Assembly: GCA_964475125.1 (NCBI GenBank)
Contig: CAYYWP010000152.1
Span: forward strand, 1-11,777
Length of the DNA stretch: 11,777 nt
From: CAYYWP01 sp964475125
Lineage (GTDB): Bacteria; Desulfobacterota; Binatia; HRBIN30; CADEER01
Direction: 5' to 3'
The notes below the pieces were generated by a model, which was given only the letters and a program-made list of their open reading frames with translations, was not told the origin of the DNA and did no database searches. The first letter of the stretch is position 1. Every line of letters begins with the position of its first letter. Shown here piece after piece: positions 1 through 5,968 of this stretch. The translations under genes and the position numbers were made by a program.

Positions 1-31
1 GATGAGTCAGCGCTCGAACTGATGCACGCTG

Positions 32-92
32 CCTCTGTCTCCTCTGCGTACTCTGGATCTCTGCGTTGGTGAATCACTCGCACCAAGCGCAG
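32..92. repeat. Degenerate 9-nt tandem repeat (CTCTGCGT type) ending in a small hairpin
   Basis: Positions 32-67 read as four degenerate nonamers: CCTCTGTCT, CCTCTGCGT, ACTCTGGAT and CTCTGCGTT. The last unit runs into CTGCGTTGGTG (61-71), which pairs with CACCAAGCGCAG (81-92) through a 9-nt loop with one bulged base. The element lies just 3' of the minus-strand operon that ends at 125, so it could be transcribed as part of that mRNA's tail. There is no U-tract, so it is not a classical intrinsic terminator. The rest of 1-124 shows nothing else. The left part may continue beyond the window. Confidence 0.5.
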
Positions 93-124
93 TCAGGCGT
101 GGGATGGAACCCGCGCCGTACGCT

Positions 125-508
125 TCACTTGCACGGACAGGAATCGTCCTTGTCGGCCTGCCCGACGGTGGCGCTGAGCTGGTCGGTGAACTGCATCGCC
201 TTGGCGGCGGCGCCGTTCCACAGGACGCACGCCGCCACCGCTCCGTCGGCGGGCTCCGAGTCGATGCCGACGGTCAGGCGCTCGGCCGTGGCCAACGGCG
301 CCGGCACGGCGAAGTCGGTTTGCGTGCTGTCGCTGCGCCAGTTGACCAGTTCCTTGCTGGTCTTGCCGTCGCCGACGCTGATCTTCATCGCCGCGGCTTC
401 GGTCTGACCGCGACAGATGCGCACTGCCCAGCCGCCTTGCGCTTGCGCGCTCACCGCCCAGCTCGCCGCCAGCATCATCACGCCAACGCTCCAACCAAAT
501 CGCATCAT
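125..508 (-). CDS. Small exported protein of unknown function
   Basis: The product has about 127 residues. It starts with a clear signal peptide: MMR, a hydrophobic stretch (VGVMMLAASWAVSA), and a likely cleavage after AQA near residue 23. The mature part is small and soluble-looking, with four cysteines, the last two in the C-terminal DDSCPCK. I do not recognise the family. A strong Shine-Dalgarno GAGGAGGG lies directly upstream of two adjacent ATGs (508 and 505). Spacing is better for the second, so the true start may be 505. An in-frame ATG further upstream (568) lies inside the preceding gene and is less likely. It follows the LolA-like gene on the same strand by 32 bp, so the two are probably co-transcribed and may act together in the periplasm, though its role is unknown. 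Confidence 0.75.
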   Translation of the reverse strand: MMRFGWSVGVMMLAASWAVSAQAQGGWAVRICRGQTEAAAMKISVGDGKTSKELVNWRSDSTQTDFAVPAPLATAERLTVGIDSEPADGAVAACVLWNGAAAKAMQFTDQLSATVGQADKDDSCPCK

Positions 509-540
509 GATCCCTCCTCGCTGGGGGAAAGGGCCGCCCC

Positions 541-1347
541 TCACGGCGCGCTCGTCGCGGCCTGCCACGCGGCGCTGTCGGCGGCGGTGGCGAGCCGGGC
601 GGGATCGAACAACGCCGCCGGGAGCTCGACCCCGTAGCGTACGTCGGTGACCCGGTACTCGCTGCTGAACCCGGTCTGTGCATCCTCGATGCGAGCCCGC
701 TGGGCGGTCGGCACCCCGCCGATCGATGTCACCTCATCGAAGGTGAGCGTCTTCCACAGCGTGCCGCCGACGTCGTAGTACTCGCGTTTGAACGGGCGGC
801 CCGAATCCGGCGCCACCCATGACACGATACGCGAGAAGGTGCGTTGATCACGCGGCGTCTCCTCGAGCTTGACCGCCGACAGGCCGCTCGGCGTCTCCAC
901 GCTGGTCAGCAACGCGAGGCCGCGATCGGTGACGTTGACGAAGCCGAGATCGGCGTACGTGAACTCGGTGTTGAGGAACGATTCGAACTCGTTCACCGGC
1001 AACACCTGGCGCACGCGCCGCAGGTAGGGCAGGTACAGCCACTCCTTGGCAGGCTGTCCCGGGCGCTCCTGGATCAGCAGCGCGATGCCGCGCAGGTCCT
1101 TGGGCTCGAACAACACGGTCAACACCCACTGACTGCCGTCGAGGCTGGTGCGCGCCTGCCCGGCCTTCCACTCCACCACCTCCGATCCCGAACGCACGGT
1201 CACGGTGAGGCGGCGGAGGCTCGGTTGGGCGGGCTCGAGCCAGGCCTTCATGCGCTGCAGCACCGCGGCGGGCGAGTCGGCCGCCGGCGCGGCGCGCGCG
1301 ACCAGAGCGACCAAGACGAGCCCGATGGCGATCCCGCACTGGCGCAT
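541..1347 (-). CDS. LolA-like outer-membrane lipoprotein-sorting protein
   Basis: This 268-residue exported protein has an N-terminal signal peptide (hydrophobic IAIGLVLVALVARAA, cleavage near residues 20-23). The mature part matches the LolA_like family annotated as outer membrane lipoprotein-sorting protein. The hallmark is W-L-Y-L-P-x-L-R-R-V-R (residues 103-113), followed by F-x-x-T-E-F-T-Y-A-D-L (124-134). Proteins of this family form a LolA/LolB-type half-barrel in the periplasm and often sit beside RND/MMPL-type lipid exporters. No such exporter is adjacent here: the gene is first of a two-gene minus-strand operon, and the efflux pump near the right end is a separate transcription unit. 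The ATG at 1347 gives a normal signal peptide but has no obvious Shine-Dalgarno. Family assignment is fairly secure; the cargo is unknown. Confidence 0.8.
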   Translation of the reverse strand: MRQCGIAIGLVLVALVARAAPAADSPAAVLQRMKAWLEPAQPSLRRLTVTVRSGSEVVEWKAGQARTSLDGSQWVLTVLFEPKDLRGIALLIQERPGQPAKEWLYLPYLRRVRQVLPVNEFESFLNTEFTYADLGFVNVTDRGLALLTSVETPSGLSAVKLEETPRDQRTFSRIVSWVAPDSGRPFKREYYDVGGTLWKTLTFDEVTSIGGVPTAQRARIEDAQTGFSSEYRVTDVRYGVELPAALFDPARLATAADSAAWQAATSAP

Positions 1348-1430
1348 CGCCCGGGGCGTAGCACAACTGCCGCGGCCTGAGAAACGCGCCGCGCTTGCGG
1401 CGCCGCGTCGATTGGTTCATCTCGGCACGC

Positions 1431-2759
1431 ATGCGGATCCTGGCGGCGCTGTGGCGCCAGCTGCTGTGGTTGGTCGCGGCCCTGGCGGCGGGCGGCGGGG
1501 CGTTATGGTTCATCTTCGCCGAGCGCTGGTCGCTGGCCTTCGCCGCCTGGCTGCGCGATCTGTCGCCGGTGCTCCAGGCGCTGTTGGTGTGGATCGGCAT
1601 GATCGCCATCATGCGCCTGCGCGATCGACTCTTTCCCGGCACCGAGGGCACCGGCATCCCGCAGGCGATCGCCGCGCTCAAGCTCGGACCGGGCGCCGAG
1701 CGCGACCGCGTGCTGTCGCTGCGCATCCTCTTCGGCAAGGTCGTGTTGCTGACCATGGCGTTGTTCGCCGGAGCGACGGTCGGCCGCGAGGGCCCGACCG
1801 TGCATGTCGCCGCCTGCTGTCTCTATCTCGCCGGCCGCTTCGCCTCGTTCGCGCCGTCGCAGGCCGAACGCGGCCTCATTCTCGCCGGCAGTGCCGCCGG
1901 CATCGGCGCGGCCTTCAACGCACCGATCGCCGGGATGATCTTCGCCATCGAAGAGATCGGCCGCAGCTTCGAGAAGGACAATGCCAGCCTCACCATCCGC
2001 ACCGTGCTGGTCGCCTGCTTGAGCTGTCTGGCAGTGCTCGGGTGGTACCTGTTCTACGGTCAGGTCGAGCCCGGCGTGCACACGCTGCGGCTGTGGATCT
2101 GGGTGCCGATCATCGGCGTCGGCGGCGGCCTGCTGGGCGGGCTGTTCGCGCGCGCCGTGGTCGAGGTCACCCCGCGCGTGTCGCGCCTCAACCGCCGCCG
2201 CCCGTGGGCGGTGGCCGGCTCGCTCGGCCTGACGCTCGCCGTGCTCGGGCTGATCAGCGGCGGCGTCACCTACGGCGGCGGCGATCCGCAGGTGCGGACC
2301 ATCCTGGGTGGCGATGCCGTCGCCGCCTACTACCCGCTCGCCAAGGCGGCGGCGGCGTTCGTGGCCCTGATCAGCGGTATCCCGGGCGGCTTGTTCGCCC
2401 CCAGCCTGTCGGTCGGGGCTGGGCTCGGTCAGCAGATCGCCACCTTCACCACCGCCGTGCCGCGCCAGGACATCGTCCTGCTCACCATGGCAGCCTACTT
2501 CGCCGGAGTCGTACAGAGCCCGATCACCGCCGCCATCATCCTGATCGAGATGACCAACGCCCGCTATCTGCTCTTGCCGCTGCTGGCCAGCACGGTCATC
2601 GCCTATCACGCCTCGCGCATCCTGTGTCGCGTCGGGATCTACGACGCGCTGGCCGACGGCATCATTCGCCGCCTGCGGCACGCCAATAGCCGCGGCCCCG
2701 AAGCCCCAAGGCCTGAGCCACCGATGAACGCCGAGCCCGACCTCCCCCGCAGCCGATAA
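1431..2759 (+). CDS. ClC-family chloride channel / Cl-/H+ antiporter
   Basis: This integral inner-membrane protein has the three ClC anion-pathway signatures. Numbering from ATG 1431, these are G-T-G-I-P (73-77), G-R-E-G-P (118-122, gating Glu at 120), and GIPGGLFAP near 331. The internal proton-transfer glutamate is present in FAIEEIG (Glu 175), as is a candidate central tyrosine (IYDALADGI, Tyr 404). Both glutamates suggest an H+-coupled antiporter rather than a pure channel. The usual Ser of GSGIP is Thr. No cytoplasmic CBS domains follow, as in short bacterial ClCs. The frame is open from TTG 1395 (454 residues); ATG 1431 (442 residues) was preferred because it begins just before the first helix, but neither start has a good Shine-Dalgarno. 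It diverges from the LolA-like gene; the gap shows no clear promoter. The last 13 residues are encoded inside a short repeat element. Confidence 0.9.
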   Translation: MRILAALWRQLLWLVAALAAGGGALWFIFAERWSLAFAAWLRDLSPVLQALLVWIGMIAIMRLRDRLFPGTEGTGIPQAIAALKLGPGAERDRVLSLRILFGKVVLLTMALFAGATVGREGPTVHVAACCLYLAGRFASFAPSQAERGLILAGSAAGIGAAFNAPIAGMIFAIEEIGRSFEKDNASLTIRTVLVACLSCLAVLGWYLFYGQVEPGVHTLRLWIWVPIIGVGGGLLGGLFARAVVEVTPRVSRLNRRRPWAVAGSLGLTLAVLGLISGGVTYGGGDPQVRTILGGDAVAAYYPLAKAAAAFVALISGIPGGLFAPSLSVGAGLGQQIATFTTAVPRQDIVLLTMAAYFAGVVQSPITAAIILIEMTNARYLLLPLLASTVIAYHASRILCRVGIYDALADGIIRRLRHANSRGPEAPRPEPPMNAEPDLPRSR

Positions 2760-2814
2760 ACACCGAGGGTCCAACCGTGCTCCGGTTGCGACCGGGCTCC
2801 GTGTTCATCGGTGG
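2718..2814. repeat. Inverted-repeat element (CACCGATGAA type) between convergent genes
   Basis: The left arm at 2718-2742 begins CCACCGATGAAC. The right arm at 2790-2814 is its reverse complement at 21 of 25 positions, with the outer 12 bp perfect. Between them are a related unit, GATAAACACCGAGGG (2755-2769), and a nested 6-bp hairpin (CAACCG 2772-2777, CGGTTG 2783-2788). The arms look like degenerate 10-nt units (CACCGATGAA, CACGGAGCCC). The left arm and the ClC stop codon (2757-2759) overlap, and the right arm ends 9 bp from the stop of the convergent prenyltransferase. The folded RNA could act as a two-way transcription end, but there is no T-tract. Confidence 0.7.
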
Positions 2815-2822
2815 TGTGCTGA

Positions 2823-3866
2823 TCAGCGCGCTGACACCGCATTGAGCAGCAGGCCGAGCACGAACAGCCCGCCGGCGGTGCGGGTGAACGACATCGCAAA
2901 GGCGACGTACCACAACGGCCAGACCGGGAAGCCGGCGGGTGGCGCGGCCGGCCGCTCGCTGGCGTAGGCGAGGTGCAGCAGGCGCAGGCGCGGCAGCGCC
3001 AGCAACGCCAGCAGGATCCAGGCCCCGCTGACGCGCCCGATCACCAGCGCCGCGATGGCGACGAGGAAGAGGTGCGCGAGCCACACCACCAGGCGCCGCG
3101 CCGGCTCGGCCCCGAGACGCACCGGCAGCGTGCCGACGCCGGCCGGCTGATCGTGCGGCAACTTGTCGAGGTGCTTGCCAACCAGCACGGCCCCGACCAG
3201 GATGCCGTACGGCAGCGCCTGCAGCCAGACGCTGGCCGGGGCGCTGCCGCGCAAGGCGTAATGGGCGCCGGCGACCATCAGCGGCCCCCACACGACGGCG
3301 GCGGTGAGCTCGCCGAGACCGCGGCGTTTGAAGGATAGCGGCGGCGCGACGTAGGCGATCGACAGCAGCAGGCCGACGAGCGCGAAGAGCGCCACGCCCC
3401 AGCCGACCGCGGCGATGAGCAGGATCAACACGACGAGATCGAAGGCGTGGAGAACGGCGGCGCCGATCAGCACCTGGCGCGCCGTGAGTTGGCCGGAGAG
3501 GATCGGATGCGGCGCGTACTCGCTGCGGAAGTAGCCGGCGCGGTCGACCCCTTCGGCGACGTCGATGTAGTCGTTGAGCAGGTTGTTGCCGGCGTGCGCC
3601 GCCACGGCGCCGAGCAACACCAGGGCGGCGCGCGCCAGCTCGCCGCCGCCGAACGGACCGTCGGCAGCCGCCAGCAGGACGCCGATCAGCACCGCGATGG
3701 CGGTCATCGGGAAGACGCACGGCCGCACCGCCATCCACCACAGCGCCGCACCGGTGAGTCGATGCGAGCCGGCGCAGTCGCAGGTGCGCAGCAGGTCGAG
3801 GTAGGCCCGCCAGGATACCGGCGCGGGCGGTTCACCGGCGGCGTGGGGATCGACCGGCGTAGTCAT
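2823..3866 (-). CDS. UbiA-superfamily prenyltransferase, MenA-like
   Basis: This 347-residue polytopic membrane protein would transfer a polyprenyl chain to an aromatic acceptor. The first Mg-diphosphate motif is N-D-Y-I-D-x5-D (residues 98-108), with the MenA-type spacing N-D-Y-x-D-x-x-x-G-x-D. The second is D-K-L-P-H-D-Q-P-A-G-V-G-T-L-P-V-R-L-G (234-252), also close to MenA. The stretch RRGLGELTAAVVWGPLMVAG (181-200) has the MenA look. This suggests a 1,4-dihydroxy-2-naphthoate polyprenyltransferase (menaquinone synthesis), but no other men gene is present, so another quinone or lipid acceptor is possible. The N-terminal 45 residues are a hydrophilic extension. The ATG at 3866 has a weak GGGG upstream. 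A displaced isomerase 3' end lies 75 bp upstream on the same strand, so the gene was probably once second in an operon with that enzyme. Confidence 0.85.
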   Translation of the reverse strand: MTTPVDPHAAGEPPAPVSWRAYLDLLRTCDCAGSHRLTGAALWWMAVRPCVFPMTAIAVLIGVLLAAADGPFGGGELARAALVLLGAVAAHAGNNLLNDYIDVAEGVDRAGYFRSEYAPHPILSGQLTARQVLIGAAVLHAFDLVVLILLIAAVGWGVALFALVGLLLSIAYVAPPLSFKRRGLGELTAAVVWGPLMVAGAHYALRGSAPASVWLQALPYGILVGAVLVGKHLDKLPHDQPAGVGTLPVRLGAEPARRLVVWLAHLFLVAIAALVIGRVSGAWILLALLALPRLRLLHLAYASERPAAPPAGFPVWPLWYVAFAMSFTRTAGGLFVLGLLLNAVSAR

Positions 3867-3904
3867 GCGCGACCCCGCATACGCGCTCCGGCCGCCCTAC
3901 GACA

Positions 3905-4009
3905 AGCGGAGTAGGGACGCCCGGCGGGCGGCGGCGCGGCGTCAGCCGTGCGGGTGCGCCATCAGATCCTGGCGCAAGTCGCGAACGGACTCGCCGCGAT
4001 GCTGTCTGA
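3905..4009 (-). repeat. 105-bp direct repeat, left copy (R1)
   Basis: The copy aligns without gaps to 6134-6238 with 11 mismatches. Differences are spread over both the part that is coding in the right copy (5 in about 64 nt) and the part beyond its stop codon (6 in about 41 nt). Similarity therefore does not stop at the gene boundary. Homology ends abruptly at 4009, where a toxin remnant begins, and at 3905, 38 bp before the prenyltransferase start. Confidence 0.85.
3942..4009 (-). pseudogene. Displaced 3' end of an HCCA-isomerase-like gene
   Basis: Read on the minus strand, this part of R1 encodes R-Q-H-R-G-E-S-V-R-D-L-R-Q-D-L-M-A-H-P-H-G and a TGA at 3942-3944. The intact isomerase ends RRHRGESVPDLRQNLMAHPHG. 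The frame is preserved, with most changes conservative, but the upstream thioredoxin-fold part is absent: the sequence beyond 4009 is a toxin remnant on the other strand. It is either the original gene end left behind by an insertion or a duplicated tail. It is not an expressed gene. Confidence 0.65.
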
Positions 4010-4135
4010 AGAAGCACCCGGAGAGTGGCGACCCGAAGCTCTGGCAAGCGCGCGTCACTCAGGACTGGCGCCTTTACTTTCGCATCGAGGGGGGACACTT
4101 ACATCCTCGACACCATCAAGGCTCACCCAAAGTGA
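4006..4135 (+). pseudogene. C-terminal remnant of a RelE/HigB-like toxin, frameshifted
   Basis: From about 4006 the plus strand encodes LKKHPESGDPKLW, then QARVTQDWRLYFRIEG. A run of six G at 4089-4094 then breaks the frame. Removing one G continues it as D-T-Y-I-L-D-T-I-K-A-H-P-K and a TGA at 4133-4135. The pattern W-x-A-R-V-T-x-D-W-R-x-Y-F-x-I-E-G-D-T-Y-x-L, ending in HPK, is typical of the C-terminal half of RelE/HigB-family mRNA interferases, as I recall the family. The N-terminal 40-60 residues are missing: repeat R1 takes their place. No antitoxin is adjacent. Positions 4136-4225 show nothing recognisable. Confidence 0.7.
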
Positions 4136-4225
4136 GCTCGGACAAGGGCGGCAGACCTACGTGCGCCGCCAGCCTGAGCAGAGCGTCCTGCGGATGCCGC
4201 CAAGCCGCAGGTGGACGGACGAGAA

Positions 4226-4990
4226 CTAGTAGCCCGAGCGGGCCCGAGACCGCATGAGTCGCCGCACACCGAAGACGCCGAGGGCGATCCCAAGCAGTGT
4301 CAGTCCGGCCGCCCCGGCGGCGGGCGCTGGCGCGGGTGCGGAGACGATCAGGAACGCCGTCTGCGTATCCGTGAACACGGTTGGCGCGAAGCCCCCCCCA
4401 TGCCCCTGCTGCGGGTTGCCGCCGTTGGGCGGGCAGCTTTCGATATCGTCAGCCGCGGCACACCATTGCGCGACGATTTCGGTGGTGCCCGGATTGGCCG
4501 TAATCGTGCGCTGCGCCCCGCTGCAAGCACCGTTGGGTAGGGTGACCGCAAAGTTCAGGAATTCCGGGGACCCATTGATGATTAGGGAGAAGTGGGTGAG
4601 GGTGCCGCCGGTCTCGTTGCAGATGGTGTGGCAGTCGGTCACTTCTTGGCCGCGTTCTGCGGTGAGCACCGGCGTCGCGGTACCGCTCCGACAAGCGCCG
4701 AAGGTGAGGAGATTCTGCGTCGCGATATGTTGTTCCGCGGGTGCTTGGCAGGTCGTGCCAATGCACGCTCGATCCGGAAAGAAGTCGGAATCACGACCAT
4801 GGGCATCATCATCGACGCTCGCACACTCCTCGCTCGTGGTGTTGGCGCACTGGAATCGATTGCTACGGGTGGTCGGATCAAACACCGCGTAATCGCAGCA
4901 GCCGATCGGTCCGGCCACCGTAGCCGGCGCGACTTGCACGTTCCCGAGTATCGCGGCGGCGATCGCAATCACCACAGTCCGGACCCGCAT
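4226..4990 (-). CDS. Cys-rich exported protein with C-terminal membrane-anchor/sorting tail
   Basis: The product has 254 residues. It starts with a signal peptide (MRVRTVVIAIAAAILG, cleavage probably near residues 23-26). A mature region of about 190 residues follows with 12 cysteines, including a CC pair near its start, which suggests disulfide bonds outside the cytoplasm. The C-terminus is an Ala/Pro linker (SAPAPAPAAG), a hydrophobic helix (about 226-242, LTLLGIALGVFGV) and a basic tail (RRLMRSRARSGY). This tripartite end resembles PEP-CTERM, MYXO-CTERM or IPTL-CTERM sorting signals, but its motif matches none exactly. The body is not a family I recognise. A strong purine-rich Shine-Dalgarno (GGGGAGGGG) lies about 3 nt before the ATG. 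It is inside the putative island, and by eye less GC-rich than the efflux genes. Confidence 0.75.
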   Translation of the reverse strand: MRVRTVVIAIAAAILGNVQVAPATVAGPIGCCDYAVFDPTTRSNRFQCANTTSEECASVDDDAHGRDSDFFPDRACIGTTCQAPAEQHIATQNLLTFGACRSGTATPVLTAERGQEVTDCHTICNETGGTLTHFSLIINGSPEFLNFAVTLPNGACSGAQRTITANPGTTEIVAQWCAAADDIESCPPNGGNPQQGHGGGFAPTVFTDTQTAFLIVSAPAPAPAAGAAGLTLLGIALGVFGVRRLMRSRARSGY

Positions 4991-5016
4991 CGGCCCCTCC
5001 CCGGCGATTCCCGCCT

Positions 5017-5045
5017 CCGGTAGCTCACCCCCCCCGGACTGTCAA
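5017..5045 (-). promoter_or_regulatory. Possible promoter for the Cys-rich surface protein
   Basis: On the minus strand a perfect -35 hexamer TTGACA (plus 5040-5045) is followed after 17 nt by TACCGG (plus 5017-5022), a poor -10. The spacer contains an 8-nt homopolymer (plus C-run about 5028-5035), where length changes could alter spacing. It lies about 27 bp upstream of the start at 4990. Only the -35 match and the spacing support it. Confidence 0.3.
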
Positions 5046-5083
5046 ATCGCGGCGCCAAGACAAGCGCGGTGCCTAGAGGTTCC

Positions 5084-5093
5084 TCGGTTACGG
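5084..5093 (+). repeat. 10-bp direct repeat TCGGTTACGG, left copy (breakpoint of the split toxin)
   Basis: This decamer is identical to 6106-6115. Here it begins the C-terminal toxin fragment, in frame as CGG-TTA-CGG (Arg-Leu-Arg, codons from 5085). Sequence to its left (5046-5083) shows no toxin similarity. Confidence 0.75.
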
Positions 5094-5196
5094 GTTGGGG
5101 ACATTCGGGTTTTCTACGACATGACAGACGACGCCGTTGAGGTGCTGGCAATCGTCGCGAAGCCGGAGGCCGTTGTGTGGCTCGGCATTGACCGTC
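5085..5196 (+). pseudogene. C-terminal half of a split RelE/ParE-like toxin
   Basis: The frame encodes R-L-R-V-G-D-I-R-V-F-Y-D, then MTDDAVEVLAIVAKPEAVVW, then LGIDR. This is the usual second half of RelE/ParE toxins: strand R-V-x-Y-D, then an acidic turn, then V-x-V-L-A-I-V-x-K-x-E-A-x-x-W. There is no start codon with its first half. The frame has no stop after LGIDR but runs on antisense through the 3' end of mazF, so the natural stop has also been lost. Its missing N-terminal half is at 5969-6115, on the other side of mazFE. Confidence 0.75.
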
Positions 5197-5566
5197 AGAT
5201 CTCGACGAGTTCGAGAACGATCATGAGTGCTTCGTTGACCAAGGACATGGTCGCTGGCTTCAAGGCACCAAGCCGACGGCCTAGGCGATCCTTGTCAACG
5301 ACGCGGATCTGGTTCATGAGAACAACAGAATCGGTGCGCAAGCCGCCCTCGGGCGCCTTTACGACAACCTCCGTTGGGTACAGCTTGGCATCGAACCTTG
5401 AGGTGATCGGAGCGACGATCACGAGAGGGCTGAAGCGGTTGTCGACATCGTTCTGGATGATGACGGCGGGCCGCGTCTTCTTGAGTTCGGAACCTCTCGT
5501 CGGGTCGAGTTCGACGATGTAGACGTCGCCACGACGGACGACAGTTACTCGTCGAGGTTGCGCCAT
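5195..5566 (-). CDS. mazF: MazF/PemK-family toxin (mRNA interferase)
   Basis: About 123 residues from ATG 5566. The N-terminal core RRGDVYIVELDPTRGSE (11-27) and the RPAVIIQND strand (32-40) are the PemK/MazF signature. Arg 32 and Thr 55 (in VAPITSR) sit where the family has its catalytic Arg and Thr. A further conserved block is VLMNQIRVVDKDRLG. The protein should be a sequence-specific ribosome-independent endoribonuclease held inactive by the antitoxin encoded just upstream. The start overlaps the antitoxin's 3' end by 22 bp, which implies translational coupling. An in-frame ATG at 5590 would add 8 residues; 5566 gives the usual N-terminus and has GAGG close upstream. The length is normal and no key residue is missing, so it looks functional. 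It lies between the two halves of another toxin gene. Confidence 0.92.
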   Translation of the reverse strand: MAQPRRVTVVRRGDVYIVELDPTRGSELKKTRPAVIIQNDVDNRFSPLVIVAPITSRFDAKLYPTEVVVKAPEGGLRTDSVVLMNQIRVVDKDRLGRRLGALKPATMSLVNEALMIVLELVEI

Positions 5567-5784
5567 ACCTCGTCGGAAAGTGGGTCCCATTCGGCCGCGA
5601 TCTGCCGGTCGAACCTGGCGCGCCGGATGGCGCGCTCTTTGAGTTGGGCGCGGAGCTCAGCGCGGCCGCGAGCCGTACGCTTCACGAGCTCGTCAAGGAA
5701 GCGGCTCCGGTCACCCTTGGCCGCCATCCGGTCGAGGAGCCGGACGGCTTCCTCGGAGAGGGAGACATTGATTCGTCGCTGCAT
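5545..5784 (-). CDS. Ribbon-helix-helix antitoxin of the MazF pair
   Basis: This 79-residue acidic/basic protein has an N-terminal ribbon-helix-helix domain: strand QRRINVSLS, then EEAVRLLDRMAAKGDRSRFLDELVKR (residues about 2-36). This is the DNA-binding dimerisation fold of many MazE-type and CopG-type antitoxins. The C-terminal half (about 40-79, EWDPLSDEVWRNLDE at the end) is polar and probably wraps the toxin. It is the first gene of the pair and overlaps mazF by 22 bp. A 24-bp palindrome 28 bp upstream of its ATG is the likely autoregulatory operator. Its pairing with MazF is certain from position; calling it a MazE ortholog in the strict sense is not justified. Confidence 0.88.
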   Translation of the reverse strand: MQRRINVSLSEEAVRLLDRMAAKGDRSRFLDELVKRTARGRAELRAQLKERAIRRARFDRQIAAEWDPLSDEVWRNLDE

Positions 5785-5811
5785 GGTTGCGGTACCTCTC
5801 GTTGGCGGTCA

Positions 5812-5840
5812 GGGTACACACGGTCGTGTGTACCCGTCAA
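5812..5840 (-). promoter_or_regulatory. Operator palindrome and -35 element of the mazF operon
   Basis: Perfect inverted arms GGGTACACACG (5812-5822) and CGTGTGTACCC (5825-5835) are separated by 2 bp. On the minus strand TTGACG (plus 5835-5840) directly abuts the outer edge and gives a good -35, so the palindrome fills the -35/-10 spacer. The -10 is not convincing. An RHH antitoxin or antitoxin-toxin complex bound here would block RNA polymerase. A further 6-bp palindrome GGTACC lies closer to the start (5791-5796). Confidence 0.7.
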
Positions 5841-5968
5841 ACGGCCCGCGAGGTCCGTTGGCCTTATCGGTCACGACTCTCCCTATTGTTACAGGCACCC
5901 CTCCAATGCCTTGTGCACCGCCCGGTACCGGCGCGTCGACCGACTGGTTGCCGGGCTGGTGCGACTGA

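Noticed and set aside
1148..2689. A 513-codon plus-strand frame covering the ClC gene and the divergent gap
   Set aside because: Out of phase with the ClC frame; the product is Arg-rich and lacks motifs, whereas the ClC frame has all family signatures.
2772..2788. A standard intrinsic terminator between the convergent genes
   Set aside because: The hairpin has only a 6-bp stem and neither side has a run of T, so a Rho-independent terminator cannot be claimed from sequence alone.
3832..4098. An 88-codon minus-strand frame over the left 105-bp repeat
   Set aside because: It reads the repeat in a different phase from the one shared with the isomerase 3' end and has no recognisable similarity.
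5121..5522. A 133-codon plus-strand frame starting in the toxin C-half
   Set aside because: Only the first 25 or so codons are toxin-like; the rest is the antisense of mazF, so it is not annotated as a gene.
5836..5965. A possible antitoxin gene in front of the N-terminal toxin half
   Set aside because: All three plus-strand frames were read; none shows an RHH, Phd or HTH pattern or a start codon with a Shine-Dalgarno.
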